DNA from: JALZBN01 sp035525375 | GTDB lineage: Bacteria > Actinomycetota > Acidimicrobiia > Acidimicrobiales > AC-14 | NCBI GenBank assembly: GCA_035525375.1 | Contig: DATLEI010000080.1 | Span: 61,294-125,293, forward strand | DNA length: 64,000 bases | Direction of reading: 5' to 3' | Shown here: in pieces, positions 30,394-39,097 of the stretch | How positions within the stretch are numbered: position 1 is the first letter of the stretch | How the letters are laid out: the number at the start of each line of letters is the position of its first letter | Notes under the pieces: generated by a model | What the model saw: the letters and a program-made list of their open reading frames with translations, nothing else | Told to the model about the DNA's origin: nothing | Database searches by the model: none | Made by a program: the position numbers and the translations under genes

Positions 30394-31368
30394 CTATTTG
30401 AACGACAGTGACAGGGCGAACTCGTTGTCGCTGTCGGTCCACCAGCGCCCAAGCGTCAGCCCGGCTGCGCCGAGTTCTTCCTCGACATCACTACGCCGGA
30501 ACTTGGCGCTGATCTCGGTGCGCATCTCCTCGCCCTCTCCGAACGGCACCGTGAGCGGCAGCCCGGTTACCTCGACTGTGTGAGCGAGCTCCGACCGGAG
30601 GCGCATCTCGATCCATTCCTGATCGGGATCAAACGAGGCCACGTGGGAAAACCGGTCTGGATCGAAATCTGCGTCCAGCTCGCGATTGACGACGCTCAAT
30701 ACGTTCTTGTTGAACGCGGCCGTGACACCGGTCTCGTCGTCGTAGGCGGCCACGAGTCGGTGCGGTGCCTTCAAGAGGTCGGTGCCGAGCAGCAGTCCGT
30801 CGCCGGTAGCCATATTCGAGGAAAGCTTGGCGAAGAAATCAGCGCGCATTTTGGGGGTGAAGTTTCCGATCGTGCCCCCGAGGAACGCGATCAGGCGGCA
30901 TCCCCCGTCGGGGATCAGCTCGAGATGGTGTTCGAAATCGCCGACGACAGCGTGCACGGTGATATCGGGGTACTCGTCGGCAAGCGCCTGTGCCGCCTGG
31001 CGCAGGGTCGTCTCACTTACATCGAAGGGGATGAAGCGCTCGAACTGGTCGGTCGCAGCGAAGGCGTCCAGCAACAACCGCGTCTTCTCTGACGTCCCCG
31101 AGCCGAGCTCGACAAGCGTGTCGGCCGCCCCGAAGCGGGCGATGAACTCAGCCTGATTGTCGAGGATCGCTCGTTCACACCGGGTCGGGTAGTACTCGGG
31201 CAGGCGCGTGATCTGGTCGAACAACTGCGAGCCTCGCTCGTCGTAGAACCACTTGGGAGGCAACTCCTTGGGATCCGACGAGAGGCCTTCGGTCACATCG
31301 GCGCGTAAGGCGGCGCTGAGGTCGTCGGGCGTGAGATGCACGTCAATTCGGGGCACGTTCCTATCCAT
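30394..31368 (-). CDS. egtD: L-histidine N-alpha-methyltransferase EgtD
   Basis: A 324-residue SAM-dependent enzyme that trimethylates histidine to hercynine, the first ergothioneine step. The entry WFYDERGSQLFDQITRLPEYY near residues 40-60 and the SAM loop VELGSGTSEKT (~86-96) are diagnostic. ATG 31368 overlaps the egtB stop (TGATG); GTG 31371 one codon upstream is possible. It is the last gene of the egtA-egtB-egtD operon and runs into a perfect palindrome. Confidence 0.95.
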   Translation of the reverse strand: MDRNVPRIDVHLTPDDLSAALRADVTEGLSSDPKELPPKWFYDERGSQLFDQITRLPEYYPTRCERAILDNQAEFIARFGAADTLVELGSGTSEKTRLLLDAFAATDQFERFIPFDVSETTLRQAAQALADEYPDITVHAVVGDFEHHLELIPDGGCRLIAFLGGTIGNFTPKMRADFFAKLSSNMATGDGLLLGTDLLKAPHRLVAAYDDETGVTAAFNKNVLSVVNRELDADFDPDRFSHVASFDPDQEWIEMRLRSELAHTVEVTGLPLTVPFGEGEEMRTEISAKFRRSDVEEELGAAGLTLGRWWTDSDNEFALSLSFK

Positions 31369-32663
31369 CACGCCTCATCCCGAGCGGTGCGGAACCCGGT
31401 GAATATCTGTCGCCGGATCGGATAGTCCCAGTTCCGAAAGGTGTTGCGAACTGCAGCCGGATGCGTCGCCCACGATCCGCCGCGCAAGACCTTGTAGCCG
31501 GAGCCAAAGAACACCTCTGAGTACTCGCGGTAGGGGAAGGAGTTGAAGCCCGGATAGGGCTCGAAGTCAGACGAGGTCCACTCCCACACGTCACCGACCA
31601 TCTGATGGCATCCGTACGCGCTCGACCCCGCGGGATAGGCGCCTACAGGCGCGGGACCAAACCGCCTCTGGCCCAGATTCGCCCGTTCGTCCAGCGCCAG
31701 CGTGTCATCGCCCCATGGGTACAGCCGCTTGTCGCCATTGGGCGCCCACGACGCCGCCTTCTCCCACTCGGCCTCCGTCGGCAGGCGACGGCCAGCCCAT
31801 CGGGCGTAGGCAGCGGCCTCATGCCAGGCCACGTGCTGCACCGGCTCGTCAGGAGGAAGCGCCTCCTGCCGGCCGAACCGACGCCGTGTCCAGGAGCCAC
31901 TGCTGTCGCGACCCCAGAACTGCGGGTGCTCGACCTCATTGTTCCTGCGCCAGGTCCAGCCGTCGTCGTCCCACCACCTCGTCTCCGAGTAGCCGCCGTC
32001 GCTGACAAACTCCAGAAACTGGTGGTTGGTAACGGGGGCGGTATCGATCCAAAACGGTGGGAGGTCGACGACCTGCGCCGGGCGTTCGTTGTCGTACGCC
32101 CACGGATAGGTGTCGGTGCCCATCACAAAGGGCCCAGCGGCGATCCGGATCTCCTTTGTTGTCGGCGGCGAGGCCACGAGCGCCTCCGGCGTCAGGGGCA
32201 GGTACCCCTCGCCGTCCATCAGCTGGATAGTGGCGAGCATCGTCTCGTCGTGCTGATGCTCGTGTTGCACGACCATCCCGTAGACGAAGGCGTCATGGAG
32301 CAGTCGCTCACCATTGGTGACATCAACTCGGTCGAGCACGTCGAGAACGCGTCCCCGCACCTCGCTGAGGTATCGGCGCGCCTCGGCCGGGCCGAGGAGG
32401 GGCAGTGACGGCCGGTTGGGGCGGGGGTGGCGGAAGGCGTCGTAGATGTCGTCGAGGCTGGCGTCGATCGGCTTGTCCCCGTTGACCGCCCGTAGCAACC
32501 ACAGTTCCTCGAAGTTGCCGACGTGCGCCAGGTCCCAGATCAGGGGGGACATGAGCGGCGAGTGCTGACGAATGAGCTTGTCCTCGTCGAGCGGCGCCAG
32601 CAGGTCGATCGAGCGCTTCCGAACCGCGGCGAGGTCCTCAGCGATCTTCTCCTTCAGATCCAC
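31368..32663 (-). CDS. egtB: Hercynine oxygenase EgtB
   Basis: A 431-residue non-haem iron enzyme that joins hercynine to gamma-glutamylcysteine (or cysteine in some types) with oxygen. The DinB-like N-terminal part carries the iron ligands His47 (WDLAHVGNFEE), His134 and His138 (HEHQHDE), the same spacing as characterised mycobacterial EgtB. The C-terminal formylglycine-generating-enzyme-like domain has RLPTEAEWEKAA, GDVWEWTSS and VLRGGSW. GTG 32663 overlaps egtA by 10 bp. Substrate choice between gamma-Glu-Cys and Cys cannot be read directly, but an adjacent egtA favours gamma-Glu-Cys. Confidence 0.95.
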   Translation of the reverse strand: MDLKEKIAEDLAAVRKRSIDLLAPLDEDKLIRQHSPLMSPLIWDLAHVGNFEELWLLRAVNGDKPIDASLDDIYDAFRHPRPNRPSLPLLGPAEARRYLSEVRGRVLDVLDRVDVTNGERLLHDAFVYGMVVQHEHQHDETMLATIQLMDGEGYLPLTPEALVASPPTTKEIRIAAGPFVMGTDTYPWAYDNERPAQVVDLPPFWIDTAPVTNHQFLEFVSDGGYSETRWWDDDGWTWRRNNEVEHPQFWGRDSSGSWTRRRFGRQEALPPDEPVQHVAWHEAAAYARWAGRRLPTEAEWEKAASWAPNGDKRLYPWGDDTLALDERANLGQRRFGPAPVGAYPAGSSAYGCHQMVGDVWEWTSSDFEPYPGFNSFPYREYSEVFFGSGYKVLRGGSWATHPAAVRNTFRNWDYPIRRQIFTGFRTARDEA

Positions 32664-33913
32664 ACTTGCTCCATCGCGGCGGGCGAAAAGCCAGGAAGGA
32701 GTGATCCGTCACGCGCCCACTCATCGAGCCGGTCATCGGCGGGGCTGCGTCCTCGGTCGACGTAGCGCTCCCTGAACAGCTGAACCTGAGCTGCGATGGT
32801 GCGACCCACGCCGAGGCGGTCGAGGGCGGCCTGGGCGGCGTCGAAACAAGGAATCGCCGAAACTGCGAGTTCGGGATGGCGCATTCCCAGGTGAGCGGCC
32901 TCGACCCACAGGTTCGCGGCAGGGGAGCACGCCTGCAGCGCATCCTCACCGGCCGCGGGGTCGAGTAGCAGGGCGGCGGTCACCGCGAGCGCCACCTTCC
33001 AGAGCGGATCGGGGAGCGCATCCACCATCCGCAGTTCGAGCCATCCCCGAGGGCGCACTGGCGGAAAGAGCGTGCTCATGTGGTAGTCGAGGTCATCGGT
33101 CGTGGGGTAGCCGAGTTCGTGGCCGGTCTCGAGCCATTCGCGAAACGTGATCGACCCCTCGACCGGGACGAAGGAGTCGGAGCTGAGCCGGATCAGCATG
33201 ATCTTGGCGTCAAGCACGTAACGGGCCCAGGCGAGCGGCCCTGGTTGCTCGTTGGCAACTGGGGAGGTTCGAGTGCCGTCCATCGCCCACCAAGCCGCCA
33301 GTCGGGAGGACTGAAACCCGCTTGAACGGCCGTTGAGGAGAGGTGAGTTGGCGAAGACAGCGGCGAGTGTCGGACCGACGTCGTGGGCGATGCACCATTG
33401 GCGCGCTGCGTCCTCCGAGGTCGGTCCCAAGCCGATGTTGATGTGCACGGCGGCGGTGCTGCACATCATTCTTTGACCCGCCGGACCCCCCGGTGCGAAG
33501 TAGTGCTCCATGGCGTCGTAGCGGGGTGACTCGATGACGCGAGTCGCGGGTCGCAGCGGGTCGGTGCCCATGCCGACGAGTTCGACGCCTATCTCTCTGG
33601 CCGCCCGAGAGGCTACGGCCAGGTCGGCGGCAGCGGCGGCGCAAGCGCGGTCGATTGTTGAATACGGGGGACTGCTCAACTCGAGCTGGCCTCCCGGCTC
33701 AAAGGTCAGAATGCTCTGATTCGGGAAGATGGCGCCATCGGATGTGCAGCGGCGCAATCGACCGGGATCGACCCGCGCCAGCAGTTTGGTGGTGTCGAAC
33801 GTCAACCACTCGAGTTCGACACCAACAAGGGGTTTTGCGCAGGGAGCGAAGCAGCGTTCCGCCGCAACCTCATAGACGTCGTCGACCGATAGGGCCGGGC
33901 GGACCGAAGGCAT
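32654..33913 (-). CDS. egtA: Glutamate-cysteine ligase EgtA
   Basis: A 419-residue ATP-dependent ligase making gamma-glutamylcysteine for EgtB. It shows VGVELEWLTFD near residue 30, EPGGQLELSSPP, a MCSTAAVHINIG segment with the plant-type GCS2 pattern, and RGWLELRMVDALP. It is the first gene of the cluster, followed with overlap by egtB and egtD. No egtC (the amidohydrolase that removes Glu) or egtE is in the window. No TANNNT box is evident upstream in the 202-bp divergent region shared with ilvD. Confidence 0.92.
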   Translation of the reverse strand: MPSVRPALSVDDVYEVAAERCFAPCAKPLVGVELEWLTFDTTKLLARVDPGRLRRCTSDGAIFPNQSILTFEPGGQLELSSPPYSTIDRACAAAAADLAVASRAAREIGVELVGMGTDPLRPATRVIESPRYDAMEHYFAPGGPAGQRMMCSTAAVHINIGLGPTSEDAARQWCIAHDVGPTLAAVFANSPLLNGRSSGFQSSRLAAWWAMDGTRTSPVANEQPGPLAWARYVLDAKIMLIRLSSDSFVPVEGSITFREWLETGHELGYPTTDDLDYHMSTLFPPVRPRGWLELRMVDALPDPLWKVALAVTAALLLDPAAGEDALQACSPAANLWVEAAHLGMRHPELAVSAIPCFDAAQAALDRLGVGRTIAAQVQLFRERYVDRGRSPADDRLDEWARDGSLLPGFSPAAMEQVWI

Positions 33914-34102
33914 CGAGTCCGCGCTTACCGGTGGCCGAAACGAGCAGAGACCCAGTCAGCGTTCCGCACGGGTGCGAGCCAGAGATCGAGCACTGTCATC
34001 CGAGCCTGCCTTTCGGGTCGTCCTGCCTGATCGAGTCTAGGGGCGCACTAAGGGCGTTACACGGCCACCCGCAATTCAGGGTCCACACCTCGTCCTCGGT
34101 CC

Positions 34103-34108
34103 TATCCT
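34103..34108 (+). promoter_or_regulatory. Probable -10 box (TATCCT) for ilvD
   Basis: TATCCT ends 7 bases before ATG 34116 and there is no Shine-Dalgarno, so a leaderless transcript is likely. The remaining ~190 bp of the egtA/ilvD gap show no clear leader peptide or known riboswitch. Confidence 0.5.
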
Positions 34109-34115
34109 TCCTCGC

Positions 34116-35795
34116 ATGGACGAGACCATGAGACGCAGTCGCGAGGTCACTGAGGGCTTCGCTAGGGCACCGGCGCGGGCAATGCTGCGCGCCATCGGCA
34201 TGACTGACGACGACTGGTCGAAGCCCCAAGTGGGCGTCGTCAGTAGCTGGAACGAGGTCACACCTTGCAACCTTCCCCTCGATCGGTTGGCGAAACGGGC
34301 GAAGGCGGGCGTGCGGGCGACCGGAGGGTTCCCGATCGAGTTCATGACGATCGCCGTCTCCGACGGAATCTCGATGGGCCACGAGGGTATGCGGGCGTCC
34401 CTTGTGAGCCGCGAGGTGATTGCCGACTCCATCGAGACCGTCATGCACGCCGAACGCTTCGACGCCATGGTGACCTTCGCCGGCTGCGACAAATCGCTGC
34501 CGGGAATGCTCATGGCCGCGGCGCGGCTCAACGTGCCGAGTGTCTTCCTCTACGGGGGGACGATCCTTCCAGGGCGGGGCCCGCGCGGCGAAGCGCTCGA
34601 CATCGTGAGCGTCTTCGAGGCTGTCGGCGCCCATGCGGCCGGCACCCTCAGTGCTGAGGAACTGTCGCTCATCGAGCGCAATGCGTGCCCGACCGAGGGA
34701 TCGTGCGCTGGAATGTTCACCGCCAACACGATGGCGGCTGTCGCCGAGGCCCTCGGGATGAGCCTGCCGGGGTCGTCGTCAGCGCCCGCGGTCGACCGGC
34801 GGCGCGATGACCTTGCCTACGCAAGCGGAGAAGCGGTGACCGCCCTTGTCGAAGCCGGTATCCGGCCCCGACAGATTATGACGAGGGAAGCGTTCGAAAA
34901 TGCCATCGCAGTCGTGAACGCCCTCGGGGGGTCGACGAACGCGGTGCTGCACCTGCTGGCGATCGCCAACGAGGCGCGCGTCGACCTGGCTCTTGACGAC
35001 TTCAACACGGTTGGCCGGCGCGTGCCGCATGTCGCGGACATGAAGCCGCACGGCAAGTACCACATGACCGACCTGGACCGAGTGGGTGGGGTTGCGGTCG
35101 TGCTGCGGGAACTACTCGAGGCTGGGTTGCTCAACGGTGACTGCCTCACGGTCACCGGCCGTACCATGGCCGAAAACCTTGACGCCCTCGACCCGCCGGC
35201 CCCCGATGGCCAGGTCGTGCACCCACTCGATCGGCCCATCCATGCCGAGGGCGGTATCGCAATCCTGCGGGGCTCGTTGGCCCCGAACGGCTCGGTCGTG
35301 AAGATCGCAGGCATCGACCAGCTCCGCTTCGAGGGAACGGCGCGAGTGTTCGACAGCGAAGAGAGGTCGATGGAGGCAATCCTTGCCGGCGCGATTCAAC
35401 CGGGCGATGTGGTCGTCATTCGTTACGAGGGCCCTAAAGGCGGTCCTGGGATGAAGGAGATGCTGGCCGTCACCGGGGCCATGAAGGGCGCTGGTCGGGG
35501 CGCGGATGCTGCGCTGGTGACCGACGGGCGATTCTCGGGTGGCACGCACGGGCTGTGCATTGGCCATGTGGCACCCGAGGCCGTCGACGGCGGGCCGATC
35601 GCGTTCGTCGCCGACGGCGACCGAATTGTCATCGATGCTGTCACCCGGACTATCGACCTGCTCGTCGACGATGCGACGCTGGCGACGCGCCGCGCCCAGT
35701 GGAAGCTTCCAGAACCGCGCTACACCAGCGGGGTTCTGGCCAAGTTCGCCCGCCTCGTGACCGGGGCCGATCGGGGAGCGATAACCGAGGCCTGA
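34116..35795 (+). CDS. ilvD: Dihydroxy-acid dehydratase IlvD
   Basis: A 559-residue Fe-S enzyme of branched-chain amino acid and pantothenate synthesis, dehydrating 2,3-dihydroxy-3-methylbutanoate and its homologue. Conserved cluster cysteines are in [20 protein letters not shown] and [15 protein letters not shown]-terminal [14 protein letters not shown] and GHVAPEA are diagnostic. Length is normal. ATG 34116 follows a leaderless -10 box. It stands alone, without other ilv genes nearby; the next gene is a secreted peptidase with its own promoter. Confidence 0.97.
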   Translation: MDETMRRSREVTEGFARAPARAMLRAIGMTDDDWSKPQVGVVSSWNEVTPCNLPLDRLAKRAKAGVRATGGFPIEFMTIAVSDGISMGHEGMRASLVSREVIADSIETVMHAERFDAMVTFAGCDKSLPGMLMAAARLNVPSVFLYGGTILPGRGPRGEALDIVSVFEAVGAHAAGTLSAEELSLIERNACPTEGSCAGMFTANTMAAVAEALGMSLPGSSSAPAVDRRRDDLAYASGEAVTALVEAGIRPRQIMTREAFENAIAVVNALGGSTNAVLHLLAIANEARVDLALDDFNTVGRRVPHVADMKPHGKYHMTDLDRVGGVAVVLRELLEAGLLNGDCLTVTGRTMAENLDALDPPAPDGQVVHPLDRPIHAEGGIAILRGSLAPNGSVVKIAGIDQLRFEGTARVFDSEERSMEAILAGAIQPGDVVVIRYEGPKGGPGMKEMLAVTGAMKGAGRGADAALVTDGRFSGGTHGLCIGHVAPEAVDGGPIAFVADGDRIVIDAVTRTIDLLVDDATLATRRAQWKLPEPRYTSGVLAKFARLVTGADRGAITEA

Positions 35796-35839
35796 GATCG
35801 CCTCACGGGAGGCTGCCAACAATCCCAGTCGCCCACGAG

Positions 35840-35845
35840 TACAGT
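35840..35845 (+). promoter_or_regulatory. Probable -10 box (TACAGT)
   Basis: TACAGT ends 5 bases before TTG 35851 and 8 bases before GTG 35854, either of which could begin the M23 peptidase. Confidence 0.45.
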
Positions 35846-35850
35846 CATCC

Positions 35851-37176
35851 TTGGTGTCCCGGCGGGTTCGCGCCCTCATCGTGCTCATGCCTGTTGTGGC
35901 GGTCCTGTCCCAGACGGTCGTCGGTATGGCCGCGGGCGCGCAGACGACCGGCAGTCAGGCTCCGGGTTACTACCCCCTCCCGACCACCACGACGCACCCC
36001 GATGACGGGTTGAACAGCACCAGGCGAAAGTCCACGACCACGACCACGACGTCGTCGGCGCCAGCGCCGGCGCCGGCGCCGACGACCGGTGATCCCGGCG
36101 CGCCAACGCCCGCGCCGACGGGTCAGACACCGGGCTTGGCTCCGAGCGGTCCGGCCGGCGCGGCGCCAGCACCCGACAGTGGTCCGGTGACACCGCCAAC
36201 GGCCGGCGCGTTCTTGGCGCCCGACGGCTCTGTCGATCCCAGTGCCGCTGTGACTGGTCCGTCCCAACTCAATCCCGGCACCGTGCAGTCGATTCTGGAC
36301 AACCAGGCTCGATCCGGAGCCAGCAACACGCGGGCCCTACTTGATGCTCTTCGGCCGCTCGAGACGATCGGTTTCACCCCGCAGGAAGCCGCCATGATGG
36401 GCATGGGGCACTTCCCCGTGGGGGGCTTTACCACCTTCACCGATGACTGGGGAGATCCTCGCGGCGGCGGCACGCGGACGCACAAGGGCAACGACCTCTT
36501 CGCCGCCTTCGATACCCCCGTTCGGGCTCCCGTCGACGGCGTCCTGCGTTACTCGCAGGAAGGGCTCGGCGGAAACGCCGCCTATGTCACCGCTCCCGAC
36601 GGCACCTACTACTACATGGCCCACCTGAACTCGTTTGCCCCCGACCTGACCAGCGGAGCAAACGTGACGCAGGGCCAGTTCATCGGATTGAACGGTGACT
36701 CCGGCAATGCCCGGGGCGGATCGCCCCACGTGCATTTCGAGATCCATCCCGGTGGAGGGGAGGCCGTCAACCCCAAGACGATCCTCGACGGCTGGATCGC
36801 TGAGGCGCTCGCCGCCGCGCCGCAGTTGGTTGCCGCGAATGTGCAAGACCTTCCCCAAGCCGGCGCGGTGATTTCCACCGGCCTTACCAGGCGTTTCGAC
36901 GACCCGTCCTTCTTTCCCCAGACGGCTCCGATGGAGGCGCCCATGCTCTGGGCATCTTCGCTGAACCCTGCGGGCAGCGCCCTCGGCTTGGCTCAGGCAA
37001 CAGCCGCACGGGTTACTGACTCGGTCGATTGGGACCAGCGGGCTGCCAGCGCTCAGGCGCAGAATGCGGCGTGGGAAACGGCCGAGGACGAGGCCCGCGC
37101 GACTCTGTGGCGCCTAGCGCCCCCGGCGATCAACAAGATCCTCGCCGGCACCGTCGCGACCAGCAACGGTAGCTGA
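35851..37176 (+). CDS. Secreted M23-family metallopeptidase
   Basis: A 441-residue exported protein: signal sequence (residues ~5-30, core ALIVLMPVVAVLSQTVVG), a long Thr/Pro/Ala-rich linker (~35-125), then an M23/LytM domain with zinc motifs HKGNDLF (HxxxD) and HVHFE (HxH), ~residues 195-305. Such enzymes cut peptidoglycan cross-links or activate amidases. The C-terminal ~120 residues match nothing I know. TTG 35851 or GTG 35854 is the start. It ends 2 bp before the first glycosyltransferase of the glycan locus, so it may be cotranscribed with it. Confidence 0.87.
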   Translation: MVSRRVRALIVLMPVVAVLSQTVVGMAAGAQTTGSQAPGYYPLPTTTTHPDDGLNSTRRKSTTTTTTSSAPAPAPAPTTGDPGAPTPAPTGQTPGLAPSGPAGAAPAPDSGPVTPPTAGAFLAPDGSVDPSAAVTGPSQLNPGTVQSILDNQARSGASNTRALLDALRPLETIGFTPQEAAMMGMGHFPVGGFTTFTDDWGDPRGGGTRTHKGNDLFAAFDTPVRAPVDGVLRYSQEGLGGNAAYVTAPDGTYYYMAHLNSFAPDLTSGANVTQGQFIGLNGDSGNARGGSPHVHFEIHPGGGEAVNPKTILDGWIAEALAAAPQLVAANVQDLPQAGAVISTGLTRRFDDPSFFPQTAPMEAPMLWASSLNPAGSALGLAQATAARVTDSVDWDQRAASAQAQNAAWETAEDEARATLWRLAPPAINKILAGTVATSNGS

Positions 37177-37178
37177 AA

Positions 37179-38261
37179 GTGCCATGGGGAGGTGCTGCGG
37201 CTGCGGCCGTCCCCACGGTGGCGATCAATGCGTCGAACGCCCGCATGGGCGGCGGCCTTGCTTACGCCGAGGAGCTCGTTCCTCGCCTCGAAGTCGAGCT
37301 GCGGGAACGGGGCATCGAATCGTTGGTTCTCTCCGCCACCGGGCCACTTTCGGCCCAGCTCTCGGGGGTGACGCAGTGCCGGAATGTGGCGGCCGTGTTC
37401 AACGTCGCCAACGTGTCCCTGATTCTTGCCAGGTGTCCTCAGCTCGTGGCCGTTCGTGACCGGATCCTCGTCGAGCCGCCCGGCATCAACCCGCAACTGT
37501 CGACACGCCGGACCGAGGCGCGTCGGTGGGCGCTCGACGCCGCTCTCCGCCAGTCAGATATTTGGGCGGTGCCGACCCAGGCCATGTGCCAGCCGTTGAT
37601 CGCCTTCGCCAACCGCCACCACATCCCCGTGTCACCCATCGAGGTCATCCATCACGGCGCGCCGGTCGACTGGCGCGTCGAGCCCATGCCGGCGCGACCT
37701 CCTCTCAGGATCCTGAACACGTCCTACGGCGCATCCCAGAAGAACATCCCCATGCTCATCCGCGCCGTTGGCCGGCTTCCCGACGAACTGTTGGCCTCCC
37801 TGACGTTGACGATCTCGCCCGAAGAAGGTGAGGCCCGGTTCGGTGACTGTGCCCGGCGCTGGGCCCACGGAAGGGTCCAGTTCGTCGGCACCATTGAACG
37901 GGCGCAGCTGCCAGCCCTCTACGCCGCCCACCACGTCGTCGCCTTCCCGTCGCTGGTCGAATCCTTGGGGATTCCACTGCTCGAAGGAATGGCATCGGCG
38001 AGAATCGTCGTCACAGTCGACAAGGACTGGGCCCGTGAGGTCTGCGGCCCCTTTGCCACCTACGCCCGTGGCGACGACCCAGGGTCGTGGGCGGAGGCGA
38101 TTCTGGCTGCGGCAAGCACGACTCCCCCCGATCAGGCCCCGGTTGCATCCTGGTTGTCGGCCTGGACATGGGCGGCGGCTGCCAATCGCTACGCCGGGAT
38201 CCTGGCGGCCATGGTGGGCCTCAGTGAGCCGCACCCCGCGCCATCACCCGCGCCGACCTGA
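37179..38261 (+). CDS. GT4-family glycosyltransferase
   Basis: A 360-residue GT-B enzyme. The N-terminal NASNARMGGGLAYAEEL donor/acceptor loop and the C-terminal FPSLVESLGIPLLEGMA, with the conserved EX7E-like pattern, place it in GT4. It probably transfers a sugar onto a lipid-linked oligosaccharide at the cytosolic membrane face. GTG 37179 begins 2 bp after the peptidase stop. Its stop directly abuts the convergent FkbM gene with no gap. Donor and linkage unknown. Confidence 0.85.
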   Translation: MPWGGAAAAAVPTVAINASNARMGGGLAYAEELVPRLEVELRERGIESLVLSATGPLSAQLSGVTQCRNVAAVFNVANVSLILARCPQLVAVRDRILVEPPGINPQLSTRRTEARRWALDAALRQSDIWAVPTQAMCQPLIAFANRHHIPVSPIEVIHHGAPVDWRVEPMPARPPLRILNTSYGASQKNIPMLIRAVGRLPDELLASLTLTISPEEGEARFGDCARRWAHGRVQFVGTIERAQLPALYAAHHVVAFPSLVESLGIPLLEGMASARIVVTVDKDWAREVCGPFATYARGDDPGSWAEAILAAASTTPPDQAPVASWLSAWTWAAAANRYAGILAAMVGLSEPHPAPSPAPT

Positions 38262-39014
38262 CTACCGCGGTAGGGCGAGAGTGAGGTCGGGAGGCTTGCT
38301 GACCGGCGCCCTCGACCTGCGGTCGTGAGTGGCATCGAAGAACTGGTAGCCGCAGGCGCCCAGCAGAGCGCCGACGCGCCCGCTGCTGGCGTCCAGTACC
38401 TCGCACACCAGGCGGGGGCGCCGGGCCAACACCTCGGGCCCACCTTGAAGGACCAACAGTTCGGCGCCCTCTACGTCTATCTTGAGGACGTCGGGAGGCG
38501 GGAAGTGCCCGGCCAGCCAGTCGAGGGTGACCGTGGGGACGACCTGGGTCTCACGCACCCCGCCGGTCTGGGTCGTGCCGAGGCCGTCGAGATAGCTCGT
38601 TGCCCGAGCCCGGCGCGCCACGTGAAAGGCTGAGATACCAACCTCGTTGCTGACGGCGACCGGAAGCACGGTGACCGGCGCCCGCGCCGGGCCATCCAGG
38701 CGGGCCGAGCGCCGCAGCAGGTCGGTGAGCCAGGTATCGGCCTCCACCGCCACCACCTGCCCGCCGCCGCCCGCCAGCGCCGCAGCCGCGAAGCTGAACA
38801 GTCCGACATTGGCGCCGATGTCCCAGACGACGTCGCCCGGCCGCACCAGCTCGGTGGCGGCGCGCAGGAGGGCCGGGTCGGCCTGAGCCACAGATCGCCG
38901 GAGGTAGCGCAGCCCGCCTTCGGAGGATACGTAGAACGCCACCGGCGGGAACGGCGGTGGCAGGCGTCGCTTCATGACCACCCGATGGGTCGTCCGCTCG
39001 ACTAGCGATCGCAT
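38262..39014 (-). CDS. FkbM-family methyltransferase
   Basis: A 250-residue SAM methyltransferase. The SAM motif VVWDIGANVGLFSFAAA (~residues 62-78) and the later LKIDVEGAELLVL (~168-180) are the FkbM signature. FkbM enzymes usually O-methylate sugars or polyketides, here probably a sugar of the surface glycan. It lies 83 bp downstream of the Tat lipoprotein gene and may extend that minus-strand operon. ATG 39014 is used; an internal ATG at 38975 would remove 13 basic residues. One of three FkbM paralogues in the locus. Confidence 0.87.
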   Translation of the reverse strand: MRSLVERTTHRVVMKRRLPPPFPPVAFYVSSEGGLRYLRRSVAQADPALLRAATELVRPGDVVWDIGANVGLFSFAAAALAGGGGQVVAVEADTWLTDLLRRSARLDGPARAPVTVLPVAVSNEVGISAFHVARRARATSYLDGLGTTQTGGVRETQVVPTVTLDWLAGHFPPPDVLKIDVEGAELLVLQGGPEVLARRPRLVCEVLDASSGRVGALLGACGYQFFDATHDRRSRAPVSKPPDLTLALPR

Positions 39015-39097
39015 CTGGGCGGAAAGCTTCGTCGGGAACCCTTACGGCTTCGGAGCCGGCGCCGGCCCCGCCAGCGCCACCAGGAACAGGAGCGCCG

